NCBI RefSeq assembly: GCF_004123835.1
Contig: NZ_MZMU01000012.1
Coordinates: 620,001 to 684,000 of the forward strand
Source: Rhizobium leguminosarum
GTDB lineage: Bacteria; Pseudomonadota; Alphaproteobacteria; Rhizobiales; Rhizobiaceae
Direction of reading: 5' to 3'
Length of the DNA: 64,000 bases
Positions 1 to 8,609 of this stretch are shown here, piece by piece. The number at the start of each line of letters is the position of its first letter. The stretch's first letter is position 1. Made by a program: the position numbers and the translations under genes. The notes below the pieces were generated by a model, which worked only from the letters and a program-made list of their open reading frames with translations, did not search any database and was not told where the DNA came from.

Positions 1-362
1 CCCTCCATGACGATGGGTTCGCGGGGGTAATGCGTCAGGATATAGGTCGGCGCGTGATAGGGCGGGTTCGGTCCCCACCAGCCCTTCCAGGCATCATCCG
101 GCCAATCGCCGCGGATAGGGCCGAACATGTTGCGTCCGAGAATGAAGGCGCCGAAATTCGCCATGCCGCGGGCCGCATAACCCTCGTCCACGCCTTCAGA
201 ACCCCCGTCCTTTCCGATCATCGCGCGGAAGGTGCGGGTACGGAAAAACCATTCGAACATGTCCGTTCCCCGCTTACCCAGCGGATCGGTCAGGCTCTGC
301 TCCGGCCCGGCGCCGAAACCATCCACGGAAAGGGAAAATGCTGCGACACGCACCTTGGACAT
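1..362 (-). CDS. Dihydrofolate reductase-like (RibD C-terminal) family protein, partial
   Basis: Reverse-strand reading frame that begins at an ATG preceded by GGAGAG and stays open to the left window edge, so the C-terminal part is missing. The N-terminus MSKVRVAAFSLSVDGFGAG followed by FILGRNMFGPIRGDW and a YILTHYPREP segment is the usual start of the small DHFR/RibD-C family, NAD(P)H-dependent reductases whose substrates are mostly unknown. It is divergent from the HxlR regulator, and this pairing of HxlR with a reductase-like gene suggests that the regulator controls it. The family call is from pattern recognition; the substrate is unknown. Confidence 0.8.
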   Translation of the reverse strand, partial: MSKVRVAAFSLSVDGFGAGPEQSLTDPLGKRGTDMFEWFFRTRTFRAMIGKDGGSEGVDEGYAARGMANFGAFILGRNMFGPIRGDWPDDAWKGWWGPNPPYHAPTYILTHYPREPIVME

Positions 363-453
363 GCTGCTCTCCTCCACCTGATTGCATACCGAAACTAGTT
401 GCGTTGTCGCATAAGCGATCCTATATTGCAACCAGTTTTAAGGAGAGAATTCC

Positions 454-975
454 GTGGATATTGAACTGCGGTCGGGCTGCCCGATCAACCTGACGATGGA
501 AGTGCTGGGCGATCGGTGGAGCCTCATCATCATCAGGGACATCATGTTCGGCAACCGCCGCCATTTCCGCGATCTTCTGACCCATTCGGAGGAGGGGATT
601 GCCTCCAACATTCTGGCCGCCAGGCTGAAGCGCCTGCTGTCGCTCGGATTCATCAGCAAGCGAGACGACCCGAGCCACAGCCAGAAAGCGATCTACAGCC
701 TCATGGAGCCGGCGATCCAGCTCGTGCCCGTCTTTGCCATGATCGGTGCCTGGGGACGACGGCATCTGCCTGTGAGCGAGGAACTGAGCATCCGTGCGCA
801 GCTTCTCGAAGAAGGCGGGCCGCCGCTGTGGGACGAGTTCATGGAGGATCTCCGGCAGATCCACATCGCCGATCCGATCGGTGGCGCCAACGGCACATGC
901 ACCTCGCCGGTGCTGGCTAAGCTGACGGCGGCGTTCCTCGAGGTCCGCGCAAGATCGTTGTCGCAGGCATCCTGA
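454..975 (+). CDS. HxlR-family winged-helix transcriptional regulator
   Basis: A 173-residue protein. The segment from CPINLTMEVLGDRWSLIIIRD through the LLTHSEEGIASNILAARLKRL helix and the wing (ISKRDDPSHSQKAIYSLM) is the standard HxlR fold, with the conserved Cys near residue 9. HxlR proteins bind DNA as dimers and often answer redox or electrophile signals through that Cys. The tail after residue 110 (about 60 residues) is longer than the minimal family and is unassigned. The gene is divergent from the DHFR-like gene with about 90 bp between starts, so shared regulation is likely. Which DNA site it binds cannot be told from sequence alone. Confidence 0.87.
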   Translation: MDIELRSGCPINLTMEVLGDRWSLIIIRDIMFGNRRHFRDLLTHSEEGIASNILAARLKRLLSLGFISKRDDPSHSQKAIYSLMEPAIQLVPVFAMIGAWGRRHLPVSEELSIRAQLLEEGGPPLWDEFMEDLRQIHIADPIGGANGTCTSPVLAKLTAAFLEVRARSLSQAS

Positions 976-1000
976 TATCGAGGAAGGTCGGTCCGCCCGA

Positions 1001-1804
1001 TCAGCCGCCAGCGCCCTGGTACTTGCCGGTGGCATACCGCCAGTGAGCGATTGATATCAACACCCAGATCGGGCCGGCCACGAGAGCCACAGGCCCGGCC
1101 CAGTCCCCGAGGATCGGGATGGGTTTGCCGAGCAGGGCGCCGACGGGGACCGAACTGGTGAGAGCCAGCGGAACCGCGGTGATGAGAATGGTCTGGATGC
1201 CGCCCGGAAAAATATTGAGCGGGTAGCGGGTCAATTCCCAAAAGCCGAAGAAGATCGAGAACAGGTGGTTGGACCGCACCCAGATCAGCGCCGTGGCGCC
1301 GATCATTGTGATGAGGGCAGCGGTCAGCAGCGTCGCGCTGAGGAGCGCGGCAACGAGGAACGAGGCGGACCAGACCGACCAGGCGAAGTCGACGGACAGA
1401 ACGGCCCAACCCATCAGCGCCACCGCGAGGATGACATGGCCGGCATAACCGATATTGAGGCCGGAAAAGACCAGATAGGCCCAGGGGCTGAAAGGCTTGA
1501 CCAACAGCGTGTCGAAAGTGCCGAGCCGCACGAGTTCTTCGAGGTCGCGCAATTGCACGAAGCTCATCGCGGCGCCGAGCGAATAAGCCAGCAGCTGGAA
1601 GCTGAACAGCAGCGCCAGCTCCGGCCAGGTCCAGCCGCCGAGCGTATCGAAGCGGGCAAGCAGGATGCCGATGGTGGCGAAGACGCTGCCATAGGAGAGT
1701 ATCTGCGCAAGACGGTCGAGCCAGAAAGCGCCGCGATATTCCATCTGGGAGCGGACATGCATCCGCACCAGCAGAGGAAGGACGCGCAGGTGATGCATGA
1801 GCAT
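1001..1804 (-). CDS. ABC-2 type transporter permease (second subunit)
   Basis: 267 residues with about six hydrophobic segments and a cytoplasmic N-terminus rich in His/Arg (MLMHHLRVLPLLVRMHVRSQ). The pattern is that of the ABC-2 permeases that pair with a second permease and an ATPase of the COG4586 type (COG3694/COG4587). The start is placed at the ATG only two bases after the stop of the upstream permease gene, so translation is probably coupled; the open frame runs further upstream but only inside the neighbour. Last gene of a three-gene exporter operon. The substrate is unknown. Confidence 0.85.
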   Translation of the reverse strand: MLMHHLRVLPLLVRMHVRSQMEYRGAFWLDRLAQILSYGSVFATIGILLARFDTLGGWTWPELALLFSFQLLAYSLGAAMSFVQLRDLEELVRLGTFDTLLVKPFSPWAYLVFSGLNIGYAGHVILAVALMGWAVLSVDFAWSVWSASFLVAALLSATLLTAALITMIGATALIWVRSNHLFSIFFGFWELTRYPLNIFPGGIQTILITAVPLALTSSVPVGALLGKPIPILGDWAGPVALVAGPIWVLISIAHWRYATGKYQGAGG

Positions 1805-1806
1805 GA

Positions 1807-2607
1807 TCAACCTCCCTGCACGGTGATGCGGGTGGAGGCGCAGCGCCACAGCCAGAGGACGCCGGCAAGGAACAGCGCGGCCCAGGCAAGGCCCAGGCCG
1901 AGATGGAGCCAGACATCGGCGGTGGAAAGCCTGCCGAGATAGACGGCATTGGGATAATAGACCACCCAGGCGAAGGGCAGGTGGCGGGCAATCGTGGCCA
2001 GCGGTTGGGGGAAGAACCAGAACGGTATCAGCAGGCCCGAGAACAACTGCAGCAGGGCGCCCAGGATCCAGTCCAGCGAGAAGCTCGTCATCAGCCAGAA
2101 GGCGACGAGGCCGAAGAGAGCCGACATCAGGAAAAGCAGCGTAAAGGATAGCGCCCAGAAGGCGATGAACATCAGGCCATCGAACAGGCTTGCCGGCGGC
2201 AGCATGCCGTAAAACAACGCGGTGAAGGCGACGGTCGGAATGACCTGGGTCATCAGGCGATAACCAAAGCTGCCGCATTCGTTGGCGAAGAGATAGAGCG
2301 GATAGGATAAGGGCTTGAGCAGCCAGACTGCGACATCACCTGTTTTGAGCGACCGGCCGATCTCGCCGATGATCCTTTCGGGGCGGGTTGCGCCCATCAC
2401 AGCGCCGCCGAGCAGGGCATAGGTCACCATCTGCTGCAGGGAGACCCCGTCGACCACGATTGCGCCGGCGCCGGCATAGGCCGCCTGCCAGATGGCGACG
2501 CGCGCGAAGACCTGCACGAGTTTGCCGAAGATGTTGGCCCATACTTCGTTGCGGTAGGCGAGCTGCGAATGGAAGGCACTGCGCGCGAAGGCGAAATAGG
2601 CGCTCAT
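1807..2607 (-). CDS. ABC-2 type transporter permease (first subunit)
   Basis: 266 residues, beginning MSAYFAFARSAFHSQLAYR, with about six membrane segments, including a long hydrophobic stretch near FALFYGML-like and LMSALFGLVAFWLMTSF regions. It resembles the COG4587 partner of the downstream permease. Its start overlaps the stop of the ATPase gene by four bases (ATGA), a classical coupled junction. Together the three genes encode a full ABC-2 exporter: one ATPase and two permeases. No substrate-binding protein is present, in line with an export role. Confidence 0.85.
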   Translation of the reverse strand: MSAYFAFARSAFHSQLAYRNEVWANIFGKLVQVFARVAIWQAAYAGAGAIVVDGVSLQQMVTYALLGGAVMGATRPERIIGEIGRSLKTGDVAVWLLKPLSYPLYLFANECGSFGYRLMTQVIPTVAFTALFYGMLPPASLFDGLMFIAFWALSFTLLFLMSALFGLVAFWLMTSFSLDWILGALLQLFSGLLIPFWFFPQPLATIARHLPFAWVVYYPNAVYLGRLSTADVWLHLGLGLAWAALFLAGVLWLWRCASTRITVQGG

Positions 2608-3623
2608 GATGCCCGGGCCTTGGCATTGCTACGCTGGTCGGCGTTGCGGCGCTGGTAGAAGGTGCGGATGACCTCTTCGATGTCGGGCTCGTGCAGCGCC
2701 ACATCCTTGAGGTCGCGCCCGCTACCCACCTCCGACAGGATTGCGACCAGCGATACGTCTTCACGCTCGATGAGATAGTTCTTGCGCAAGCCTTCGTCGC
2801 TGACGAGGGCCGCGGTGCGCAACGACAGCGGTCCAGGGTCGCTGGCAAATTCGAGTGTCAGTCGCCGAGCCGAGCCCAATGCCGCGCGCAGGCTCTTCAA
2901 CTCACCGTCGAAGATGAGCCTGCTATGATCGACCATAATCAGCCGCGGGCAGATGGTCTCGATGTCCTGCAGATCATGGGTGGTGAGGATGATGGTGACG
3001 CCGCGCTCACGGTTGATCTCGGCGAGAAAACGCCGCACGGCATCCTTGGCGACCACATCAAGCCCTATGGTCGGCTCGTCCAGAAAGAGGATCTTGGGAT
3101 CGTGCAGCAGCGACATCACGATCTCGGCGCGCATGCGCTGACCGAGGCTGAGCTGGCGCACCGCGCGGTCGAGAAAGGGCGTCAAATCCAGCAACTCGCT
3201 GAAGCGTCGGAGATTATCCGCATAACGGGCGGTGGGGATGTCGTAGATGCGCTGGTGCAAGGTAAAACTGTCGATCAGCGGCAGGTCCCACCACAGCTGG
3301 CTGCGCTGGCCGAAAACGACGCCGATCTCGCGGGCATTGTCCATCCGTTTCAGATGCGGCGTCCGGCCGAGTACCGAAAGCGTGCCGGCGCTCGGCACCA
3401 GGATGCCGGTCATCATCTTGATCATCGTCGATTTGCCGGCACCATTCGGGCCGAGATAGCCAACGGCTTCGCCTGCCGCGATGTCGAAACCGATGTCGGA
3501 AACGGCCAGAACTTCCGTATATTCGTTGGTCACCAACGTCTTCAGCGCACCCAGCAGACCCGGAAATCTCTTGTGCTGCCGGAAGCGTTTGCTGACGCCC
3601 CGCGCCTCGATCAAAGCCGTCAT
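2604..3623 (-). CDS. ABC transporter ATP-binding protein (COG4586 type)
   Basis: 339 residues from the chosen ATG (MTALIEARGVSKRF); a longer frame upstream starts with unrelated low-quality sequence. Walker A GPNGAGKST is at about 58-66, the signature LSLGQ at 158-162 and Walker B ILFLDEP at 178-184, followed by the H-loop (TTHD). About 90 residues follow the nucleotide-binding domain, as is usual in this subfamily. It energises the two ABC-2 permeases encoded immediately downstream. First gene of the operon and divergent from the FMN reductase gene. Confidence 0.92.
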   Translation of the reverse strand: MTALIEARGVSKRFRQHKRFPGLLGALKTLVTNEYTEVLAVSDIGFDIAAGEAVGYLGPNGAGKSTMIKMMTGILVPSAGTLSVLGRTPHLKRMDNAREIGVVFGQRSQLWWDLPLIDSFTLHQRIYDIPTARYADNLRRFSELLDLTPFLDRAVRQLSLGQRMRAEIVMSLLHDPKILFLDEPTIGLDVVAKDAVRRFLAEINRERGVTIILTTHDLQDIETICPRLIMVDHSRLIFDGELKSLRAALGSARRLTLEFASDPGPLSLRTAALVSDEGLRKNYLIEREDVSLVAILSEVGSGRDLKDVALHEPDIEEVIRTFYQRRNADQRSNAKARAS

Positions 3624-3785
3624 ATGTATTTCCTCGAGGGTGGTTCCAGCCGATTCGGCAGCAGCATCCAGGCTAACGCGGGGCTCGGCCAGTTCAAGCA
3701 AAAGTCGCTTTTTGGGCGCTACTCAATCGAGCCTAGCCGAGCCTTTTGCGTTGACAGCCATGATCAATCATTTCCTGTTGGGGTC

Positions 3786-4328
3786 ATGAAGATTCTCGCA
3801 ATATCCGGCAGCGCCCGGCACAATTCCACCAATACGGCCATGCTGCGGGCTGTCTGTGCCATTGCGCCAAGTGAGATCGAGATTTCGATCTTCGACGGCG
3901 TGGGGCGGTTGCCGGTATTCTCGCCTGATCTCGAGGGGGAGAATCTACCGGAGGCGGTGCGGGAGTTGATCGGTGTCATCGCAGAGAGCGATGGCCTGAT
4001 CATTGCGAGCCCGGAGTATGTCCGATCCATTCCCGGCGGCCTCAAGAATGCGATCGATTGGCTCGTGTCAGGAGACGAGATCGTCCATAAGCCGATCGCC
4101 CTGCTGCACGCATCGCATCGAGGCGATGATATGCTGGCGGGTCTTCGCACCGTTCTTGCGATCATCACCGACCGGTTCGCTGGCGATATTTTCCTCAGGC
4201 TTCCTCTGATGAAGCTGGAGCCGGCCGAGGTGTTCAAGGCCGTCGAGGCAGCGGAGAACCGTTCCAGAGTGCAGGCCTATCTTCAGGCATTCTCGGCCTA
4301 TTGCATGGCAGGCAGTAAGACCGCCTGA
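3786..4328 (+). CDS. NADPH-dependent FMN reductase family protein
   Basis: 180 residues of flavodoxin-like fold. The N-terminal ILAISGSARHNSTN loop is the FMN phosphate-binding motif and SPEYVRSIPGGLKNAIDW is the second flavin-binding signature of this family. These enzymes reduce FMN or quinone-like compounds with NAD(P)H in the cytosol. The start follows a weak GTTGGGGTC ribosome site. A TTGACA hexamer lies at 3751-3756, but no good -10 was found at the right spacing, so no promoter is claimed. The physiological acceptor is unknown. Confidence 0.87.
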   Translation: MKILAISGSARHNSTNTAMLRAVCAIAPSEIEISIFDGVGRLPVFSPDLEGENLPEAVRELIGVIAESDGLIIASPEYVRSIPGGLKNAIDWLVSGDEIVHKPIALLHASHRGDDMLAGLRTVLAIITDRFAGDIFLRLPLMKLEPAEVFKAVEAAENRSRVQAYLQAFSAYCMAGSKTA

Positions 4329-4343
4329 GGTTCGCTCGCGGCA

Positions 4344-4490
4344 TCATCGGACGTCCATCAGCAGGCCGTTCTCGAATGCCATCTTTTCGTGAAGCGTGTG
4401 CAGAATGACGAGCGGGGCTGCGAGCAGCGCGGCCAGGATGAAGGCGGAGAGGAAGTGTCTCGTCAGGAGACGGAGGATAGGTCGGATCAT
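4344..4490 (-). CDS. Small single-span membrane protein
   Basis: 48 residues: a basic start (MIRPILRLLTRHF), one hydrophobic helix (LSAFILAALLAAPLVIL) and a short polar tail. A GGAGA ribosome site sits seven bases before the ATG. It is divergent from the two-component pair, with about 140 bp between starts, which makes a shared regulatory region possible. No family was recognised. Small inner-membrane proteins of this kind next to sensor kinases sometimes modulate them; that role here is inference only. Confidence 0.55.
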   Translation of the reverse strand: MIRPILRLLTRHFLSAFILAALLAAPLVILHTLHEKMAFENGLLMDVR

Positions 4491-4630
4491 CTTGATCTCC
4501 AGCTGCCGCGAATATTCTTTGTGCTGGACCTCAACAATTGCAGCAGCATGACCGGCTGCCTTGCAAGCTCCGCAATGCTGCCGCAACCCTTGTGGCAGAC
4601 AGAGGGGGTGAGCGAGACAATGGACGGGCG

Positions 4631-5302
4631 ATGCGGATACTGCTGATAGAGGATGAGAGGGAGCTGGCCGAGGCGCTGTCGGCCGCACTCGGCAAACATG
4701 GGATCGTCACCGATCACACGATGCATCTGGCAGACGCCGTCGAGCTGACGCGGCAAAACCTCTACGATGCGATCCTGCTCGACCGGCGCCTGCCCGACGG
4801 AGAGGGGCTGAGTTTCATTCCGGAGCTCAGGCGGACGGGGAAGGATACGCCGATCATCGTGCTGACGGCACTGAACGAGCCGAGGCAGCGGGTGGAAGGG
4901 CTCGACCTCGGGGCCGACGACTATCTCGGCAAGCCGTTTCTGGTCGAGGAGCTGATGGCGCGGCTGAGGGCCGTGCTGCGCCGGCCGCCTGAACTGGCTG
5001 AACTCAAGATCACGGCCGGGCGGATGGTGATCGACCCGCTGCATCTCGGCGTCACCGTCGATGCGGTGCCGCTCGATCTGCCCCGGCGCGAACTTCTGGT
5101 GCTTGCGGCACTTGCAAGGCGCAAGGAGAAAACCGTGCTGCGCTCGACGCTGGAGGCGGCGGTTTATAATTACGAAGAGGAAATCCAGTCGAACGCGCTC
5201 GATGCGCATATATCGCGGCTGCGCAAGCGGCTGATCGATGCCGGTGCGGGTGTTGCGATCCATAATATCCGCGGCGTCGGCTATCTCATGAAGGAAGAAT
5301 GA
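4631..5302 (+). CDS. OmpR/PhoB-type response regulator
   Basis: 223 residues. The receiver domain begins MRILLIEDER, with the phospho-acceptor Asp at 51, the Thr/Ser switch at LTA (79) and Lys at 101 (GKPF). A winged-helix DNA-binding domain follows, ending in the HISRLRKRLIDAGAG...IRGVGYLMKEE signature. The ATG at MRILL was chosen because all homologues start just before the acidic pocket; the frame is open about 90 bases further upstream. It overlaps the kinase gene by four bases and is the cognate regulator. The target genes are unknown. Confidence 0.93.
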   Translation: MRILLIEDERELAEALSAALGKHGIVTDHTMHLADAVELTRQNLYDAILLDRRLPDGEGLSFIPELRRTGKDTPIIVLTALNEPRQRVEGLDLGADDYLGKPFLVEELMARLRAVLRRPPELAELKITAGRMVIDPLHLGVTVDAVPLDLPRRELLVLAALARRKEKTVLRSTLEAAVYNYEEEIQSNALDAHISRLRKRLIDAGAGVAIHNIRGVGYLMKEE

Positions 5303-6654
5303 TGCGCGGGGCGACCAAGTCGAACCTTTCACTCTGGTGGACGCTCAGCTGGCAGCTCAGTATCGTTTTCGTGGCTGTTGTTGCGACGGTGATCATCGGG
5401 CTTTGCATTTACGCCACCAGCATCCTCTCGCCCAATGAAGGAATGCAAGTTCAGCTTACTGCAGCCCTCGAGGAAGCTCTTACGCGTGACTCGCAGGGCA
5501 GGATCGCCATAGCTGATAGCCCGCGTCTCAGGTCGTTCAAGGCTGAGAACAACAGGCTCTGGTTTTTCGTCGCAACACCCAGTGGAGAAACGGCCTCCTA
5601 CGGCGTAATACCGGCGCCCTATGCGGACCTAGCCCGGTACGTCTACCTCATCAAAGACGCCGACATACGAGGGGCGTCTGGTACGACCGAGGTCGCCTCC
5701 ATCGACCGTGTCGACACGGCAGAAGGCGAGTACAGAGTGATGTACGGCGGAAACGCCAGCAGAAGCTCCGCATTTCTGGCAATACTCGGCAAAACCTACC
5801 TCATTTACACACCACTTTTGGCCATCGCTTTGCCCGGGGTTTTTCTAACGATCCCTCGCGTCGTAGCGCGCGCTTTGGCCGGCGTGAAGGATATAGCGAG
5901 CAAGGCATCGGAAATCGATCCCCGCCGGCAAGGAGCCCGATTGCCGGTGGATGGTATTCCCACGGAAATCGCACCATTGGTCATTGCTTTTAACGGAACG
6001 CTTGAGCGGCTTGAGAACGAGTTTAAGAAACGCCAGCGCTTCCTGCTCGACGCGGCGCATGAGCTTCGGACCCCGATCGCTATCATGCAGACGCGGATCG
6101 ACGGCATGCCCGATGGGCGCGAGCGGCAGCGGCTGCTCGACGACGTGGCGCGGCTGGCCGGGGCGGCCGAACAGCTCCTCGACTTTGAACGCAACGATCA
6201 GGCGGCCGATCTCGACGAGACGGTCGATCTGGTCGAGATCGCCCGAATGACGGTTGCCGATCTGGCGCCGCTGGCGATTGCCGCTGGTTACCAGATTTCC
6301 TTTCAGAGCGACGTGGAAGGTCTGAAACGCCGCGGCAGCCCTTCCGCCCTGCCGCGGGCGGTCAGCAACCTGGTGCGCAACGCCATCGATCACGGCGGCA
6401 ACGGCGGCATGATCACGGTTTCTGTGTCGGGTTCTCCTTTGGGCGGCGGCCGGATCAGTGTCGCCGACGAAGGGCCGGGCATTCCGGCCGAGCATCGCGA
6501 GCTGGTTTTCGAGCCATTCTACCGCGTCACCCCGAAGAGCAAGGGTGCGGGTCTCGGCCTCAGCCTCGTCAAGCAGGTCGTTGCAAATCATGGCGGCGAG
6601 GTCGGCATCGAAAGCGGTGCGACCGGGACGCGCGTGACGATCAACCTCGGATAG
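5299..6654 (+). CDS. Sensor histidine kinase, two-component partner
   Basis: 451 residues. TM1 (residues ~18-40), a periplasmic sensor region (~45-160), TM2 (~163-186), a HAMP-like linker, the H-box with His254 (DAAHELRTPIA), an N-box (LVRNAIDHG), G1 (DEGPGIP) and G2 (GAGLGLSLVKQV). It autophosphorylates His254 and passes the phosphate to Asp51 of the preceding regulator. The gene starts inside the regulator stop codon (ATGA). The codons for the sensor region (about 5440-5860) use noticeably fewer G/C third positions than those of the catalytic core, which may mark a swapped sensor domain. The signal is unknown. Confidence 0.92.
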   Translation: MMRGATKSNLSLWWTLSWQLSIVFVAVVATVIIGLCIYATSILSPNEGMQVQLTAALEEALTRDSQGRIAIADSPRLRSFKAENNRLWFFVATPSGETASYGVIPAPYADLARYVYLIKDADIRGASGTTEVASIDRVDTAEGEYRVMYGGNASRSSAFLAILGKTYLIYTPLLAIALPGVFLTIPRVVARALAGVKDIASKASEIDPRRQGARLPVDGIPTEIAPLVIAFNGTLERLENEFKKRQRFLLDAAHELRTPIAIMQTRIDGMPDGRERQRLLDDVARLAGAAEQLLDFERNDQAADLDETVDLVEIARMTVADLAPLAIAAGYQISFQSDVEGLKRRGSPSALPRAVSNLVRNAIDHGGNGGMITVSVSGSPLGGGRISVADEGPGIPAEHRELVFEPFYRVTPKSKGAGLGLSLVKQVVANHGGEVGIESGATGTRVTINLG

Positions 6655-6733
6655 ACCGGCCTGCTCCGGCGGCATCCGTTCACGGAAACGATGTAATGCT
6701 GCGGCAATTCTCGACCGCCACTTTCGCCCGACA

Positions 6734-6836
6734 CTAGAGCGCAGCGCGTCCGACAAGACGCGCCAAGGACGCTCTAGCGCTTTAAACCTGCGCATAATCC
6801 TTTCCGAAAATCGATTTCAATTTTCGGGGTTATGCG
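6734..6836. repeat. Rhizobial-type intergenic palindromic element
   Basis: Two nested dyads in a row: CTAGAGCG...CGCTCTAG (6734-6777) and GCGCATAATCC...GGTTATGCGC (6790-6836) containing CCGAAAAT/ATTTTCGG. This layout is like the dispersed mosaic palindromes common between rhizobial genes. An ATG within the second dyad (6832) is in frame with the next gene but is unlikely to be its real start. Confidence 0.65.
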
Positions 6837-6861
6837 CTATCGGCGACGGAGGCCAGACAGC

Positions 6862-7731
6862 GTGCGCAGCAATCCATTCCCATTTTCCTTCCCATGGGCG
6901 TCGAGAGGTTTGTCCCTCGCTCTGCCGGTGGCGCTCGCCATGGCAGTGGCCGGGTGCAGCTCGGTGCCACTGAAGGAGGCCGGCACGCTTTCTTCCTACG
7001 GCAATCTCGGCGCGCCGAAGGGCAAGCTGTCGAAATCGCGCGTCTATGTCGATGGGACGCGCCTTAGCCCGGCCAAGACGGTGAGCATCGTGCCGACGAC
7101 CTTCGCCTTCAGCGCCGCGACCCGCGTCAAATCGGACGCCGACCGCGTGATGGTGGCGAACGCGCTGGACCGGGCGCTCTGCATTTCGCTCAGCGACAAA
7201 TACCAGCTGGTCCCTGCCGGTCAGCCGGCGGATCTGACGATCCGCTCCGTCGTCACCGACATCGTGCCGACCAACAAGGCGATGGCGGGTGTTTCGACCG
7301 TCGTGACCGTCGGCACCGGTTTGGTACTGCCCGTCGGCGTGCCGCGGCTGCCGGCCGGCCTCGGCGGATTGGCGGTCGAGGCGGAAGCCGTCGACAGCGG
7401 TGGCGTGCAGCGGGCGGCGATCGTCTGGTCGCGCGGGGCAAACTCGCTGCAGAACAACCCCCGCGTTTCCGAAGTCGGCGATGCCTATAGCTTGGCTTCG
7501 AAATTCAGCAGCGAGTTTTCTCGCATGCTGATCAAAGGCAAGGAGCCGAAGGGATTGGATATCTCGCTGCCGTCGGGGCAGCGGATGAAATCCTGGCTCG
7601 GTGGCAAACCGAAATACGCCGCCTGCGACGCCTTCGGCCGGCCGCCCGGACTGATGGGGGCCGTGGCCGCCAAATACGGCGCGCCGCCGCAATGGACCGA
7701 GAAGAAGCCGAAACCGGCCGCGACCTACTGA
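6862..7731 (+). CDS. DUF3313-like lipoprotein
   Basis: 289 residues from a GTG start with GGAGG nine bases before it. This start is preferred over an upstream in-frame ATG that lies in a palindromic repeat. A signal peptide ending in a lipobox (AMAVAGC) predicts lipidation and attachment to the envelope. The mature part (KSRVYVDGTRLSPAKTVSI, then TIRSVVTDIVPTN, and QRMKSWLGG near the end) fits the DUF3313 lipoproteins, whose role is unknown. It is followed by a long hairpin shared with the convergent acetyltransferase gene. Confidence 0.75.
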   Translation: MRSNPFPFSFPWASRGLSLALPVALAMAVAGCSSVPLKEAGTLSSYGNLGAPKGKLSKSRVYVDGTRLSPAKTVSIVPTTFAFSAATRVKSDADRVMVANALDRALCISLSDKYQLVPAGQPADLTIRSVVTDIVPTNKAMAGVSTVVTVGTGLVLPVGVPRLPAGLGGLAVEAEAVDSGGVQRAAIVWSRGANSLQNNPRVSEVGDAYSLASKFSSEFSRMLIKGKEPKGLDISLPSGQRMKSWLGGKPKYAACDAFGRPPGLMGAVAAKYGAPPQWTEKKPKPAATY

Positions 7732-7795
7732 GAGACGATGCGCAGCGGCGCCGGCCGTTGCGCGACCAGCACTCAGCCTCGCCCCAGGCTGACGG

Positions 7796-7838
7796 GACGG
7801 ACGGAGCAAAGGCGGGCAAGGCTTGTGCTCCGTCCGTC
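7796..7838. terminator. Hairpin between convergent genes
   Basis: A perfect 13-bp stem, GACGGACGGAGCA paired with TGCTCCGTCCGTC around a 17-base loop, between the convergent lipoprotein and GNAT genes. It lacks a clear T-run on either strand, so termination is inferred from position and stability. Confidence 0.5.
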
Positions 7839-7860
7839 TGAAAATCCGTCGCGCTTCATG

Positions 7861-8451
7861 TCAGCCGGCGGTTCCGGGCCTCAGCCAGAAATACAGTTTG
7901 ATTTGATCGGGCCTGTCGGAGGGATGCGGGCCGCGCATGAACAATTCGCCGCCATTGCGCTCGATCACGCGCCGCGAGGCATCGTTGTCCTCGTTGCAGA
8001 GGATGACGAGGCGGTCGAGGCCTTCCTTCGCCGCCACGGCCAGCAGAAGGCTCAGGGCGGTGGTCACGTGGCCATTGCGCTGTTTCCACGGCACGACGGA
8101 ATATCCCACATGGCCCGACACCTCGGGCGGCAGCACCTCGGTGCCCGCTTGAAAACGCAGGCTGATGCTGCCGCAGAATTGGCCGTCCCAGATCCAGAAC
8201 AGACGGGTGGTCAGCGGTGGCGGTCCGGATCTGGCGCGCCGCCTGCCATCAGGAATGAGATCGTCGAGGAACTTCCCCCGATCCTGGCGCAGCCGCTGAA
8301 GCTCACCGCGAACATAGGCTTCGTCGAGCGCGCGGCGCGGATCAGGAGACCAGCCGGTGGCGAGCGCCGCTTCGAAACCCGACAGGTTTTCCAGATCCGG
8401 CTGCAACAGCACGACGCGGCCGGCGGGCTTTGCTGTTTCTCCAGACGTCAT
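7861..8451 (-). CDS. GNAT-family N-acetyltransferase
   Basis: 196 residues. The GNAT core is seen in FWIWDGQFCGSISLRF (beta strands 2-3), VSGHVGYSVVPWKQRNGHVTTAL (strand 4 with the acetyl-CoA pyrophosphate loop RNGH) and LVILCNEDNDASRRVIERNGGEL (motif B). Such enzymes transfer acetyl from acetyl-CoA to small molecules or protein amines in the cytosol. The ATG start follows no strong ribosome site. The acceptor is unknown. It is convergent with the lipoprotein gene. Confidence 0.87.
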   Translation of the reverse strand: MTSGETAKPAGRVVLLQPDLENLSGFEAALATGWSPDPRRALDEAYVRGELQRLRQDRGKFLDDLIPDGRRRARSGPPPLTTRLFWIWDGQFCGSISLRFQAGTEVLPPEVSGHVGYSVVPWKQRNGHVTTALSLLLAVAAKEGLDRLVILCNEDNDASRRVIERNGGELFMRGPHPSDRPDQIKLYFWLRPGTAG

Positions 8452-8560
8452 CTAGCACCCAGGTTCGCGTCGCCTAACCAAGCGGGCCGACTCCAATCTT
8501 GCTCGCGCACAAGCACGCCCGACTGGCGATTGGAAGCCGTGCAACAGACTTTCGGCCATC

Positions 8561-8589
8561 AAAAAAGCCCCGCATTTCATGCGAGGCTT
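8561..8589 (-). terminator. Rho-independent terminator of the first BA14K gene
   Basis: On the minus strand AGCCTCGCAT-GAA-ATGCGGGGCT followed by TTTTT. A near-identical copy follows the second BA14K gene. Confidence 0.85.
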
Positions 8590-8609
8590 GCTCTTATGGA
8601 TGGGCCGGA

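Noticed and set aside
2691..3785. Long open frame upstream of the FMN reductase
   Set aside because: It is the antisense shadow of the ABC ATPase gene; the reductase starts at 3786.
3751..3785. TTGACA promoter before the FMN reductase gene
   Set aside because: No matching -10 at 16-18 bases.
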